From contig NC_090174.1 of NCBI RefSeq assembly GCF_024679245.1, positions 20,400,933 to 20,464,932 of the forward strand: a stretch of DNA of 64,000 nt, given 5' to 3'. The position numbers were made by a program, and so were the translations under genes. The DNA comes from Pseudorasbora parva. Taxonomy: Eukaryota > Chordata > Actinopteri > Cypriniformes > Gobionidae. Below are positions 28,521-40,098 of the stretch, piece by piece (position 1 is the stretch's first letter; each line of letters begins with the position of its first letter). A model generated the notes under the pieces. That model did not search any database. It saw only the letters and a program-made list of their open reading frames with translations, and was not told the DNA's origin.

Positions 28521-29338
28521 GCCTGAAGCAAATGAAATCATGAGCCAGATATTTGTAGATCAAATTACAGTCTCCAAAATAAAGATCTATAAGTAAAGAA
28601 AACAATATCCTCTTTGTCTGCGGAGAAAAAATATTTCAGCGGATAATGACCTGACTCCAGCTTCCTTCTATAGCCTTCTAGCTGAGGGAAATGTCAAATG
28701 GGACTGAGTAGTATAAAGAAAAAATAAGACCAGTCTAAAGGTGGATATCATTACCAGCCTATATTCTTTCTCCATGGCAACGGGGGCAGAAAGTGATGAC
28801 CTCATCTGTTTGACTGCAGTGAAAGAGCTGATCCGGAAGCAGTGGGATACACACTAAAGACAGAGCAACTCATTAGCCCTCAGCTCTTCTCTAAAGGCAG
28901 TGTCAAATTAAATTGTCTGGTCTGTCTGCGCTCAGCAAATGCATTTAATTAAAGCTACAGTGACACTGGCAAACTGCTATTCAGGGAAGACATCAAGCAC
29001 TAAAGGTGCTTCGATTTAATGCATTTCTTTTTTTCTTTTATCTCAAGGTAGCCATCAGATCAGCTAATCTAATTCCCCTCAACTCATCAGTGCCATGGAG
29101 CCACCACAGTCATAACTGAGCATCTATTTTACGTTCTCATTCTGATGAAAGACTCATCTTCCTCTTTATAATTTAAGCAATGTACAACTTTATTTCACAC
29201 ACACTGTTTCCAGACACAAAGGACATTTACAGAGTTCACCCGAAAATTTAAATTCTCACCCTTTTACTGGCAGTGTTGTTTTTTCCAGCATTATTTTAGA
29301 TTCCATTTTGTCTCATTTGATTTTTTTTTCAGAAAGTT
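28521..29338. other. Intergenic DNA downstream of olfm1
   Basis: No gene, repeat or ORF could be supported in this stretch. Confidence 0.4.
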
Positions 29339-29455
29339 ATACAGCGGTGGCCAAAAATATTAAAACACTTGACAGAACAGAAAATATTGACCTTTTTTGC
29401 CTCTAAATCATGCTTTCATTTCATAATTGTCATGACACATGAAGATGGTTTACCA

Positions 29456-30212
29456 TTAAAGGGTTAGTTCACCCAAAAATGAAATTGATGTCATTAATGA
29501 CTCACCCTAATGTTGTTCCTCACCCGTAAGACCTTCGTTCATCTTCAGAACACAGTTTAAGATATTTTATATTTAGTATCCAACTGTATGCACACTATAC
29601 TGTCCATGTAAATAAAAACATCATAAAAGTAGTCCATATGTGACATCAGTTGGTTAGTTAGAATCTCTTGAAGCATCAAAAATACATTTAAGTCCAACAA
29701 TAACAAAAACTACGACTTTATTCAGCATTGTCTTCTCTTCTGGATTTGTTTTCAAACCTCAAATAAAGATTATGAACGGTTATGAATCAGCATACTGATT
29801 CATGATTCAGATCGCGTGTCAAACTGCCAAACTGCTGAAATCTTGTGCCATTGGCGATCCGAATCATGAAGCAATTCGCTGATTCATGACCGTTTGAATC
29901 TTTATTTGAGGTTTGAAAACAAATCCAGAAGAGAAGACAATGCTGAATTAAGTCGTGGTTTTTGTTATTGTTGGACCTAAATGTATTTTCGATGCTTCAA
30001 GAGATTCTAACTAACCAACTGATGTCACATATGGACTACTTTGATGAAGTTTTTATTCACATGGACAGTATAGTGTGCATACAGTTAAATACTAAATATA
30101 AAATATCTTAAACTGTGTTCTGAAGATGAACGAAGGTCTTACGGGTGAGGAACAACATTAGGGTGAGTCATTAATGACATCAATTTCATTTTTGGGTGAA
30201 CTAACCCTTTAA
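29456..30212. mobile_element. Long TTAA palindromic element, copy 3 (largest)
   Basis: TTAAAGGGTTAGTTCACCC at left and GGTGAACTAACCCTTTAA at right. The arms are inverted copies over nearly the whole 757 bp (ACTCACCCTAATGTTGTTCC against GGAACAACATTAGGGTGAGT). It is inserted inside the Tc1-like outer element. Noncoding. Confidence 0.85.
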
Positions 30213-30603
30213 AAATCAGATGAAGCAAGTTATACTTTTTTTGTACACTTATAACTTCAATATTTGGTATGTCCACTAGGGGTGTCAAAATTAATGTTTT
30301 CTTCGATGCATTGCGATGCAGACGGAATTATTCGGTATCGGTTCAGTAATAGACCATAACCGATTATAATGTTACTGACATCATGTATGTTATTTGTCAC
30401 ATACATGCACTTAGCTTTCAATGGAAGAGAGTGGCGAGATGCGAGTGTGAGTAATTAAAAATGCTCTGCTTTAAAAGCCGACATCTGGACACATCTAGGC
30501 TTTTATGAACAACCCGGTAAGCACGACCTGGAGAATCCACACTCTGTGTGTAAATCAAAGCTGATTCATCAAAACTATTTCATTTGCACATGGGCACATA
30601 AAT

Positions 30604-31366
30604 TAGCCTGACGTGGTCATACTCAATTCTAGTCAGAATATGAGTCTGAAACTGCTCCATTGGGCTGTGATTATGGGGCGTGTTTGAACCGAACCAGGAA
30701 AGACCTCAATTGGATAGACCTACAACCAATCAGAGCAACGAAGCAACATCAACAGAGCTCAACTGCACTGTGTTGCCAAGTCAGCGTTTTTTTCCCACGC
30801 AGGTTGTTTTCTATGTCCGCGGGTTGAAGCGACTATTGTGTGATATATAGACCCATGAGTGCGAATTTTAGCAGGCAACCTTGACAAAATAACACACATT
30901 TTACCCGCCAGACCCCATATTTTTTCGGAGAACCCCCCGAGAAACTATTGTTTTGGGCTAGTAGTTGGCGGGTTTTGAGGCAAAAACTTGGCAACCCTGA
31001 CTGGACGGACGCTGAAATAAATGATCTTTGCCAGTGTTGTAAAAAAAATACAAGAACTTAATGATACACAGAGTACTTACCCAACATGGTCATCATTTCT
31101 GAGAGAAATTGTGAAGGTGAATGCAAGTATAAACAAGCTCTCCGTTTAAGATTTGAACAAATATAATCCAAGCCCCTTTGATGACGTGCATGATTACGTT
31201 CCTGTTTATCATCTGTCCATCATCGTCTAAAGCCCGGCCTGATGATTTTATTGGTCCGAACAGTTTCTGTTCGGGGATAATCACTCCTCCATTGAGCGAG
31301 GCCAGACCGAACTGCCCGACCTAAAAATGTTGTGGGCGGGGCTAAGTTCGGCAGGAATCCAGGCTA
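30604..31366. mobile_element. TAGCCTG-type transposon with 9-bp target duplication
   Basis: TAGCCTGACG at the left and CCAGGCTA at the right are flanked by perfect 9-bp repeats CACATAAAT (30595-30603 and 31367-31375). It includes a CCAATCAGAGC box, an ORF relic GATCTTTGCCAGTGTTGTAA (DLCQCCK) and a GGGCGGGGC GC box near the right end. It is a close relative of the inverted copy at 33631-34163. Confidence 0.8.
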
Positions 31367-31689
31367 CACATAAATGTGTCTCCCCAAAACGGATATAAAT
31401 CCGATATTCAATTCCCGCAATACAGATTTAATAAAGGTCACGTCAAAACAACAGATATGAGCTACATTTTATTGATCAGCAGTTGATTTCACAATCAAAG
31501 ACCGCAATATGAGCAACCATGGACACAGCACTGGTAAGATCATTCAGTTTCTTTACTTTTGTGATTGTGTGTTGAGCACCTACGACTTTAGTTTCAGTTT
31601 CATTTACATTAGTTTTTGCGTTGGTTTGATGAAGAGGTAACTGATAAGTCTGTGGCAATTTGTGTTATATCTGGCTATACAACCCGATC

Positions 31690-32040
31690 ACACATAAATG
31701 CGTATAAATAGTACGAGTGTGCAATGTCGTGGAATGTATACGCCAAAACTCATTTTGGCGTGCATATGATACGCTGTTTTTCGCGTGCATATGATACGCA
31801 CTTTATGGCGTATATATGACACGCGCTTGGGTAGGTTTAGGGTGGTGGGGCGTATATATGACACACGCTTGGGTAGGTTTAGGGTGGTGGGGTGGGGGGT
31901 TCGTATGTATAATACGCCATAAAATGCGTATCATATGCACACGAAAAACAGCGCGCCATAGACACGCCAAAATGAGTTTTGGCGTATACATTCCACGACA
32001 TTGCACACTCGTACTATTTATACGCATTTTTGTGAGAATA
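31690..32040. repeat. Foldback repeat with two internal tandem units
   Basis: Left arm GCGTATAAATAGTACGAGTG with AATGTCGTGGAATGTATACG and its inverted copy (CGTATACATTCCACGACATT, CACTCGTACTATTTATACGC) enclose a centre with two direct copies of CGCTTGGGTAGGTTTAGGGT plus GGTGGGG. The core motif GGTAGGTTTAGGG also occurs near 60418-60430 and inverted near 54069-54087. Confidence 0.75.
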
Positions 32041-32570
32041 CCCTGGGCTATAACATGACACATAGCCTATAACGTGTTCTCACACCTTTATTTTTTTAGC
32101 ATTGTTGGGATGAGTAACATTTACAGGTCCTTCTCAAAAAAATAGCATATGCGATAAAAGTTCATTATTTTCCATAATGTAATGATAAAAATTTAACTTT
32201 CATAAATTTTAGATTCATTGCACACCAACTGAAATATTTCAGGTCTTTTATTGTTTTAATACTGATGATTTTGGCATACAGCTCATGAAAACCTAAAATT
32301 CAAAAAATTAGCATATTTCATCCGACCAATAAAAGAAAAGTGTTTTTAATACAAAAAAAGTCAACCTTCAAAAAATGATGTTCATTTATGCTTTCAATAC
32401 TTGGTCGGGAATCCTTTTGCAGAAATGACTGCTTCAGTGCGGCGCGGCATGGAGGCGATCAGCCTGTGGCACTGCTGAGGTGTTATGGAGGCCCAGGATG
32501 CTTCGATAGTGGCCTTAAGCTCATCCAGAGTGTTGGGTCTTGCGTCTCTCAACTTTCTCTTTACAATATC

Positions 32571-32943
32571 TCACAGATTCTCTATGGGGTTCAGGTCAGG
32601 AGAGTTGGCTGGCCAATTGAGCACAGTAATACCATGGTCAGTAAACCATTTACCAGTGGTTTTGGCACTGAGAGCAGGTGCCAGGTCGTGCTGAAAAACC
32701 AAATCTTCATCTCTATAAAGCTTTTCAGCAGATGGAAGCATGACGTGCTCCAGAATCTCCTGATAGGTAGCTGCATTGACTCTGCCCTTGATAAAACACA
32801 GTGGACCAACACCAGCAGCTGACATGGCACCCCAGACCATCACTGACTGTGGGTACTTGACACTGGACTTCAGGCATTTTGGCATTTCCTTCTCCCCAGT
32901 CTTCCTCCAGACTCTGGCACCTTAATTTCAGAATGACATGCAA
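32571..32943 (-). pseudogene. Tc1-like transposase, C-terminal catalytic part (broken)
   Basis: The minus-strand frame gives VMVWGAMSAAGVGPLCFIKG, then FQHDLAPALSAKTTGKWFTD and NSPDLNPIENL. The Asp of QHDLAP and the Glu of PIENL are separated by 34 residues, the DD34E arrangement of Tc1 transposases. Upstream coding lies in another frame and is then cut by the 33041-37206 insertion, so no full protein is possible. The remaining N-terminal part is at 37190-37530. Confidence 0.85.
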
Positions 32944-33630
32944 AATTTGCTTTCATCCCAAAAAATGTACTTTGGACCAATGAGCAACAGTCAAGTGCTG
33001 CTTCTCTGTAGCCCAAAAGTGGCTTGACCTGTGGAATGCGCAAAGATGGGCATAAATACATGGAAATGTATTTAAAATACAAATACAAAATACTGTGAGG
33101 AAAAATGTATTTAAATACAAATACAAAATACTGTGTGGAAAAATGTATTTAAATACAAATACAGTATTTTGTATTTTGAAAATACACCAAATACATGTGG
33201 AATTGGCAATTCAGTGAAGGTATCCATATTAGGCTGTAATCTATCTGGGCCTATTCTGAATGCCAAAAAGCATTTAGATGTGTGCAACTGCTTAGAAACT
33301 TTTGTTTTCAATTTGAATTTGAATTTCCTTTAGCGGCAGTTATACAGGGTTCCTACGGGTTTTGGAAAAGTATGGAAAAGTATGGAAATTTTAATTAATT
33401 TCCAGGTCTGGAAAAGTATGGAAAAAATAAATCAGGGTATGGAAAAATACTTATGTTTCCAGACTATTGTCCCTATTTCATTTTATAAATATAAAATGAA
33501 GAATTTCTAAATGTATAGATAACAATTTTTTTAATTCCATTTGGATCAATTTACCACATAGACAGTAAACAAAAAGATTAGGTCTAAAAGTTTTATGTAA
33601 CATAAATATAGTCAGATTACGCTTTCAATA

Positions 33631-34163
33631 TAGCCTGGATGCCAGCTGAATTTAGCCCCGCCCACAATTTTTTTAGGTCGGGCAAATCAGTCTGGCATTG
33701 CTCCATAGAGGAGTAATTATCCTCGAACAGAAACTGTTCGGACCAATGAAATCATCAGGGCGGGCTTTAGACGATGACAGACAGATGATAAACAGTAACA
33801 TAATCATCACGTCATCAAAGGGGCTTGGATTATATTTGTTTGAATTCTAAACGGAGAGCTTGTTTGTATCTGCATTCGCCATCTCAATTTCTCTCAGAAA
33901 TGATGATCATGTTGGGTAAGTACTCTGTGTGTCATTCAATTATTTTACAACACTGGCAAAGATCGTGTATTCCAGCCTGATTTCAGCGCACGTTGAACTC
34001 TGTTGACATTTGACAATACGTCGCTTCGTTGCTCTGATTGGCTGTAGGTCTATCCAATTAATGTCTTTCCTGGTTCGGTTGAAACACGCCTCATAATCAC
34101 AGCCCAATGGAGCAGTTTCAGACTCATATTCTGACTAGAATTGAGTATGACCATGTCAGGCTA
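33631..34163. mobile_element. TAGCCTG-type transposon with 9-bp target duplication, inverted relative of the 30604 copy
   Basis: TAGCCTGGATGCC and GTCAGGCTA ends are flanked by perfect 9-bp repeats CTTTCAATA (33622-33630 and 34164-34172). Read in reverse it carries the same blocks as 30604-31366: CCAATCAGAGCAACGAAG, a DLCQCCK-coding relic and a GGGCGGGGCTAAA box. It is shorter by internal deletion. Confidence 0.82.
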
Positions 34164-34181
34164 CTTTCAATAGGTTAGCTA

Positions 34182-35809
34182 CAGTGCCTTGCGAAAGTAT
34201 TCGGCCCCCTTGAACTTTGCGACCTTTTGCCACATTTCAGGCTTCAAACATTAAGATATGAAACTGTCATTTTTTGTGAAGAATCAACAACAAGTGGGAC
34301 ACAATCATGAAGTGGGACGAAATTTATTGGATATTTCAAACTTTTTTAACAAATCAAAAACTGAAAAATTGGGCGTGCAAAATTATTCGGCCCCCTTACT
34401 TTCAGTGCAGCAAACTCTCTCCAGAAGTTCAGTGAGGATCTCTGAATGATCCAATGTTGACCTAAATGACTAATGATGATAAATAGAATCCACCTGTGTG
34501 TAATCAAGTCTCTGTATAAATGCACCTGCACTGTGATAGTCTCAGAGGTCCGTTTAAAGCGCAGAGAGCATCATGAAGAACAAGGAACATACCAGGCAGG
34601 TCCGAGATACTGTTGTGGAGAAGTTTAAAGCCGGATTTGGATACAAAAAGATTTCTCAAGCTTTAAACATCCCAAGGAGCACTGTGCAAGCAATAATATT
34701 GAAATGGAAGGAGTATCAGACCACTGCAAATCTACCAAGACCTGGCCGTCCCTCTAAACTTTCAGCTGTGATGAGAAGACTGATCAGAGATGCAGCCGAG
34801 AGGCCCATGATCACTCTGGATGAACTGCAGAGATCTACAGCTGAGGTGGGAGACTCTGTCCAAAGGACAACAATCAGTCGTATACTGCACAAATCTGGCC
34901 TTTCTGGAAGAGTGGCAAGAAGAAAGCCATTTCTTAAAGATATCCATAAAAAGTGTTGTTTAAAGTTTGCCACAAGCCACCTGGGAGACACACCAAAAAT
35001 GTGGAAGAAGATGCTCTGGTCAGATGAAACCAAAATTGAACTTTTTGGCAACAATGCAAAATGTTATGTTTGGCATAAAAGCAACACAGCTCATCACCCT
35101 GAACACACCATCCCCACTGTCAAACATGGTGGTGGCAGCATCATGGTTTGGGCCTGCTTTTCTTCAGCAGGGACAGGGAAGATGGTTAAAATTGATGGGA
35201 AGATGGATGGAGCAAAATACAGGACCATTCTGGAAGAAAACCTGATGGAGTCTGCAAAAGACCTGAGACTGGGACGGAGATTTGTCTTCCAACAAGACAA
35301 TGATCCAAAACATAAAACAAAATCTACAATAAAAACGGTTCTAAAATAAACATATCCAGGTGTTAGAATGGCCAAGTCAAAGTCCAGACCCTGAATCCAA
35401 TCGAGAATCTTTGGAAAGAACTGAAAACTGCTGTTCACAAACGCTCTCCATCCAACCTCACTGAGCTCGAGCTGTTCTGCAAGGAAGAATGGGCAAACAT
35501 TTCAGTCTCTCGATGTGCAAAACTGATAGAGACAAACCCCAAGCGACTTACAGCTGTAATCGCAGCAAAAGGTGGCGCTACAAAGGGTTAACTTAAGGGG
35601 GCCAAATAATTTTGCACGCCCAATTTTTCAGTTTTTGATTTGTTAAAAAAATTTGAAATATCCAATAAATTTCATTCCACTTCATGATTGTGTCCCACTT
35701 GTTGTTGATTCTTCACAAAAAAATACAGTTTCATATCATTATGTTTGAAGCCTGAAATGTGGCAAAAGGTTGCAAAGTTCAAGGGGCCGAATACTTTCCC
35801 AAGGCACTG
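34182..35809 (+). mobile_element. Tc1-like transposon, nearly complete (1.63 kb)
   Basis: CAGTGCCTTGCGAAAGTATTC at the left and AATACTTTCCCAAGGCACTG at the right are inverted ends. The inverted repeats extend over about 200 bp, including GCGTGCAAAATTATTCGGCC. TA flanks both ends (34180-34181, 35810-35811). It carries the transposase pseudogene 34573-35580 and is the innermost layer of the nested stack. Confidence 0.92.
34573..35590 (+). pseudogene. Tc1-like transposase, premature stop plus frameshift
   Basis: ATG at 34573 opens a 258-residue frame with a paired-type HTH (QVRDTVVEKFKAGFGYKKIS, NIPRSTVQAIILKW), a GRP linker (LPRPGRPSKLS), a second HTH (RTTISRILHKSGLSGRVARR) and catalytic blocks WSDETKIELFG, HGGGSIMVWACF and FQQDNDPKHK. 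It then meets TAA at 35347. The downstream DLNPIENLW region, with the third catalytic residue, is recognisable at about 35385-35412 but carries an extra C that shifts frame, and coding similarity continues to about 35590. The two lesions would inactivate it. Family length is about 340 aa. Confidence 0.92.
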
Positions 35810-36411
35810 TATATAGGTTTATATAGGTTATTTTATGTAAGTCCTGCCTCATGGACTTACTTCCTGTCTAGCTACTTTCCTATCCTAATAAAAGGCAAAA
35901 ACGCCAATATTAAACCTTTAGAATGTAACATACCTGTTAGCAGTTGAATTTTAAAACAATTTTTCAGAACAAGTTAAATATGGTTGGAAAAATCTGTAGG
36001 GAAGTCTGGAAATTTTAGTCTTGAAAAGTATGGAATTTTGAAATGAAAATTGTGTAGGAACCCTGGTTATAATAACACAAATTATGTCAATAACTCATTC
36101 GCCCTCACTTCTTTTTCCACTCCAACATTCCAATTATTCTTGCCCACTAAAAGCTGCACAGATATATGTGCTTACCCCGATAGGCCTATCTATGTAAATG
36201 ATTTAGAAAAAGTTCCATCGATTCACATTTTATATTGCTACGAATCTACGATATGTATTGTCATATGATATCACTCATCCCTAACATGCAGTAACGTTAA
36301 TACTACAAACACATTTGACAAGCTACTTTAATCAACAAATAGAATTGACCATGACATCCTCACCTTATTCCAACAATTTTGTAAAGTTGCCGATCCAAGG
36401 CTGGGTTGTAC

Positions 36412-36930
36412 TAGCCTAGAAATCTAGACGCACCCTAGTGGCAGCAAATCTAATCTGCCACGAGTGCCGTCTAGCAACTCTCAATACACTTCTGAGCTGT
36501 AAAAACCAAACTCTGGTCGGGCCAATCACATCGTGTATAGAGTCGGTGGGCGGGGCTTAACATAATGACGGCAGAGTTGCGTTTGCGTGCTTCTAGTAAA
36601 CACAGACGCTGGCGAATGGCGGTCTTTCGAATCAGCTTTGGCCGTGACTCTAGAAGAATTGAGTTAAGCTTTTCTCTGAGAAAAGAACAAAGAACAGCAC
36701 TTAAGTCATTCTTAAGAAGGGAAGATGTGTTCAGAGTTTTGCTGACTGGATACGGCGAATGTTTAATCTATCAATGAGCTCCGCTTCACGTTGCTCTGGA
36801 TGGTTGTAGCGCTATCCTATCGCGTGCAGAGGGAGTTTGAAAGACAACCGTTTATCCGCCCCTCGGATTGAGCTGTCAATGGTGAGTTTCCAGACCAAAC
36901 ATCTTGATGTGGGTCTGGCTTGTCAGGCTA
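36412..36930. mobile_element. TAGCCTG-type transposon with 9-bp target duplication carrying a helicase-like fragment
   Basis: TAGCCTAGAAATCTAGACGC and TTGTCAGGCTA ends are flanked by perfect 9-bp repeats GGGTTGTAC (36403-36411 and 36931-36939). Inside are a CCAATCACATC box, a GGGCGGGGC GC box and, after ATG 36565, a reading frame whose end resembles the start of a RecQ-type helicase. Confidence 0.82.
36565..36777 (+). pseudogene. RecQ-like helicase N-terminal fragment inside a transposon
   Basis: The 70-residue frame ends SLRKEQRTALKSFLRREDVF, then RVLLTGYGECLIYQ and a stop. In RecQ-family helicases the corresponding stretch is motif 0 (LRxxQ...AI) followed by Walker A (TGxGKSLxYQ). Here the Walker A lysine position reads Glu and the Ser reads Cys, so it is not a working ATPase. 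The fragment breaks off at the usual position after Walker A. Assignment is by pattern only. Confidence 0.6.
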
Positions 36931-37189
36931 GGGTTGTACAGCTGCGGCTCACCTGAATGAATGTTGGGGGGAGGGGCGTGTCTGGTCTGAACTAGTAGAT
37001 GCATGAAAACAGCTCCTGATAAAGAGGTTGCCTGGCTCAAAGTATTTTGAGTATTTTGAAAATACAAAAATACTCATCTTAAATGTATTTAAATACAAAT
37101 TACATTCGATTTTTTCCAAAGGCTTTAAAATACAAAATACAAAATAGTATTTTGTATTTCAAATACGTATTTTAAATACATGTATTTGA

Positions 37190-37530
37190 AATACTGCCCA
37201 TCCCTGGGAATGCGGCACCTGCACACGCCTGTGCACGGTGGCTCTGGATGTTTCTACTCCAGACTCAGTCCACTGCTTCCGCAGGTCCCCCAAGTTCTGG
37301 AATCGGTCCTTCTCCACAATCTTCCTCAGGGTCACCTCTTCTCATTGTGCAGCGTTTTTTGCCACACTTTTTCTTTCCCACAGACTTCCCACTGAGGTGC
37401 CTTGATACAGCACTCTGGGAACAGCCTATTCATTCAGAAATTTATTTCCGTGTCTTACCCTCTCGCTTGAGGGTGTCAATGATGGCCTTCTGGACAGCAG
37501 TCAGGTCGGCAGTCTTACCCATGATTGCGG
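37190..37530 (-). pseudogene. Tc1-like transposase, N-terminal part of the split gene
   Basis: On the minus strand the segment starts with a Met codon near 37521 in an ATCATGGGTAAGACTGCCGA context and continues through HTH-like sequence to the hAT insertion at 37206, where the reading would continue at 33040. Several frame changes are present. It belongs to the DD34E remnant at 32571-32943. Confidence 0.65.
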
Positions 37531-38282
37531 TTTTGAGTAATGAACCAGGCTGGGAGTTTTTAAAAGCCTCAGGAATCTTTTGCAGGTGTTTAGAGTTAAT
37601 TAGTTGATTCAGATGATTAGGTTAATAGCTCATTTAGAGAACCTTTTCATGATATGCTAATTTTTTTAGATGAGCTGTATGCCAGAATCATCAGTATTAA
37701 AACAATAAAAGACCGGAAATATTTCAGTTGGTGTGCAATGAATCTAAAATATATGAAAGTTTAATTTGTATCATTACATTATGGAAAATAATGAACTTTT
37801 ATCACATATGCTATTTTTTTGAGAAGGACCTGTATTATGTGGTTTCAACAGCCAGATGTATTTAGACTTTAGTTTTGGCTGTAAAGAGACCCAGACCACC
37901 TCCTGAAGAGGCTTTTAGTATTTTGTGTATTTGTTCTAAATGCTTCTCTTGTCTTCTGTGCCCAGATTTGAGTTTTGTTTGATATATTGAAGAGGCGTGT
38001 TTTCTTTGAGTAGGTAAATTTAAAGGTTCAGTTCATATAACTGACTGACAAAACTGTATACATGAGGATGCAGTAAATCGTCAATGCATTGTGATATCGA
38101 ATTGAACCAAATCGATGACATGGTAATCGTAATCAAACCGAACGGTGAGACCAGTGTAGGTTCACACCCCTACCTTTTGCAGCAATTACAGCAGCACATC
38201 TCTCTAGCATAGTGTCATTATATTTCCTCACAGAAATGTTATCCCATGTCTTCTGCAACTGAAGCCAAATACTTTTCATGCA

Positions 38283-39391
38283 TTTCAGTGAACTATCCCT
38301 TTAATACCATATTGAACCATGTTGCAGTTCTTTACCAGGAGGTTTGGCTGGGTAGTGCGGCCCTGTTAGCCCATGCTGGTAGATGGCATGACTGGCACCA
38401 TCTGGCTGCAAAAAAGCATCTTTCTCCATTGAGAGCCATTCAAGATCAGCAGTGCATTACATTCTGATGAATACAAGATTTTGAAAGCAACATATAAATG
38501 TTTTTACGTATTTCAGGTGAGACTATTAAGCTTTTATTTGCTTGAAATCTATTTTTTATTTTTTTTATTTTTTTTAGATTTTTTGGGCCGGGAATGATTT
38601 ATAATGTACACAGGTTGAACTTAACCTGCATTGTGAGGTTTTCTGGGCCCACTTTAAAGTTTTTTGCATTAGGTATAAATCATGCATGGGAACCTCAGGG
38701 GAGATCATTATGGGCCTTAACTGGCAGTATTGAAGATGTTTCCAGTTCACAACCACAAACATGAACTGAAGTGCACTGACAGTGAACTGAAGACTTAATT
38801 TGATCCTCTTTTTTTTGTAGTTTTTCCATGTTGATGAATTTGCTAAATCTGACCAGCATGAATTTAATAATGTGAACTGAATGAATTACATTTCAGCACT
38901 TGACCCTTTAACAACCACTGAAAGTGAACAAGCGACCATACTTAAAAGCTACCTGAATAGCTATCTGGCCACTGGTAACATTATATAAGGAAAATTATGA
39001 TGGATTACAAAGACAAAATGTTTCACTTTAGAATAACATACATTCATAAATCATTCAGCAAAGTCAATGAATGTGCAATTAAGAAAGTAAATGCAGTATT
39101 GTACAGTTTGATTTCATCTTAATGATTATCATCATCATCATCATCACATAAAATGTTTCCTCAATGAAGAACTATAAATGTAGTTGGAAACCATTAGCTT
39201 TTCTGGTGTTTTGAAATTAAATCAGTCTAAAATGGTCTCTTTTCCTGCTTGGTCCTGAATGTACTTAGCTTTCATTGCAAAAATGCTATATTGTTTCAGA
39301 ATTGTCTGCTAGCCCATTTTTAGGTCAGCTGCTCAGATGTGCTGTTCATCAGGATCTGACATGTGGGGCCAATAGGGTTTGGTTTGTCCCT
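38283..39391. other. Intergenic DNA up to the assembly gap
   Basis: It starts with a short Angel-type terminus (GAACTATCCCTTTAATA). The remainder shows no supported gene. A small (ATC)n run sits near 39130. Confidence 0.4.
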
Positions 39392-39591
39392 NNNNNNNNN
39401 NNNNNNNNNNNNNNNNNNNNNNNNNNNNNNNNNNNNNNNNNNNNNNNNNNNNNNNNNNNNNNNNNNNNNNNNNNNNNNNNNNNNNNNNNNNNNNNNNNNN
39501 NNNNNNNNNNNNNNNNNNNNNNNNNNNNNNNNNNNNNNNNNNNNNNNNNNNNNNNNNNNNNNNNNNNNNNNNNNNNNNNNNNNNNNNNNNN
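39392..39591. other. Assembly gap of 200 N
   Basis: Exactly 200 unknown bases, probably a fixed-size placeholder, so the true distance across it is unknown. Reading frames translated through it are meaningless. Confidence 1.
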
Positions 39592-39779
39592 TGTGGATAT
39601 TCTAAATGTGCACTTATCTTTTTTAGCTACAGAATCGACTTCCTTCCTCTTGCAGCTCTTCCTCTCTCAGTTTCTTCCTATATAGTGGGAATGGCTTTTA
39701 AGTTAATCACATTCTGTATAGTGAACTACATTGTAAAGAATATTTCCTATGTTGCTTTGCTCCAAATACGTCTGAAGTT

Positions 39780-39984
<205 letters not shown>

Positions 39985-40098
39985 TGAAAGTTGTGCTTTC
40001 CTTTGCGTTTGCTCTGTGGCTACTAGGAGATACTTATTGTATACTCCGGTAAGATAGATCAATAAAACATAGTATTTGCAATTCATGAAAACAAGATT

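Larger units (their letters stand above)
33345..36065. mobile_element. hAT-like nonautonomous element with GGAAAAGTATGG arms
   Basis: Inverted ends CAGGGTTCCTACGGG and GTAGGAACCCTG, with subterminal GGAAAAGTATGGAAA on the left and CTTGAAAAGTATGGAATTTTG on the right. Short direct repeats GTTATA flank it (33339-33344, 36066-36071), shorter than the usual 8 bp of hAT. It is expanded by the elements at 33631-34163 and 34182-35809. Confidence 0.7.
33041..37206. mobile_element. hAT-type element with 8-bp target duplication, itself hosting insertions
   Basis: The left end CAAAGATGGGCATAAATAC and right end TACTGCCCATCCCTG are imperfect inverted repeats. Perfect 8-bp direct repeats GGAATGCG flank it (33033-33040 and 37207-37214), the hAT signature. 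Subterminal sequence on both sides is made of TATTTAAATACA-type repeats. No hAT transposase was seen. It hosts elements at 33345-36065 and 36412-36930. Confidence 0.85.
32124..37832 (-). mobile_element. Tc1-like transposon split by a 4.17-kb insertion
   Basis: Inverted ends CAGGTCCTTCTCAAAAAAAT and ATTTTTTTGAGAAGGACCTG are flanked by TA on both sides. Without the insertion at 33041-37206 and its duplicated 8 bp, the element is about 1.53 kb, normal for Tc1. The transposase runs on the minus strand, with its N-terminal half at about 37190-37530 and C-terminal half at 32571-33040. Confidence 0.85.
30277..38172. mobile_element. TAGGGGTGT-ended transposon, greatly expanded by insertions
   Basis: The left end TAGGGGTGTCAAAATTAATG and right end GGTTCACACCCCTA are inverted. 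Adjacent sub-terminal segments (GATGCATTGCGATGCAG; GTCAATGCATTGTGATATC) are also related in inverted orientation. I could not find a convincing target-site duplication, so the superfamily is left open. It contains the 30604, 31690 and 32124 elements. Confidence 0.55.
29340..38282. mobile_element. Outer shell of a Tc1-like element enclosing the nested stack
   Basis: The left terminus TATACAGCGGTGGCCAAAAATATT is typical of Tc1/mariner ends. The element's body is broken twice: by the TTAA palindrome (29456-30212) and by the large insertion 30277-38172. Joining the outer flanks, TTTGGTATGTCCAC and CCTTTTGCAGCAATTACAGC, restores a continuous stretch of the kind found in the minus strand of Tc1 transposase genes. 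The right end is lost in an Angel-like fragment near 38283. Confidence 0.5.

Noticed and set aside
34716..35438. Minus-strand ORFs of 112-114 codons
   Set aside because: Antisense shadows of the Tc1-like transposase pseudogene.
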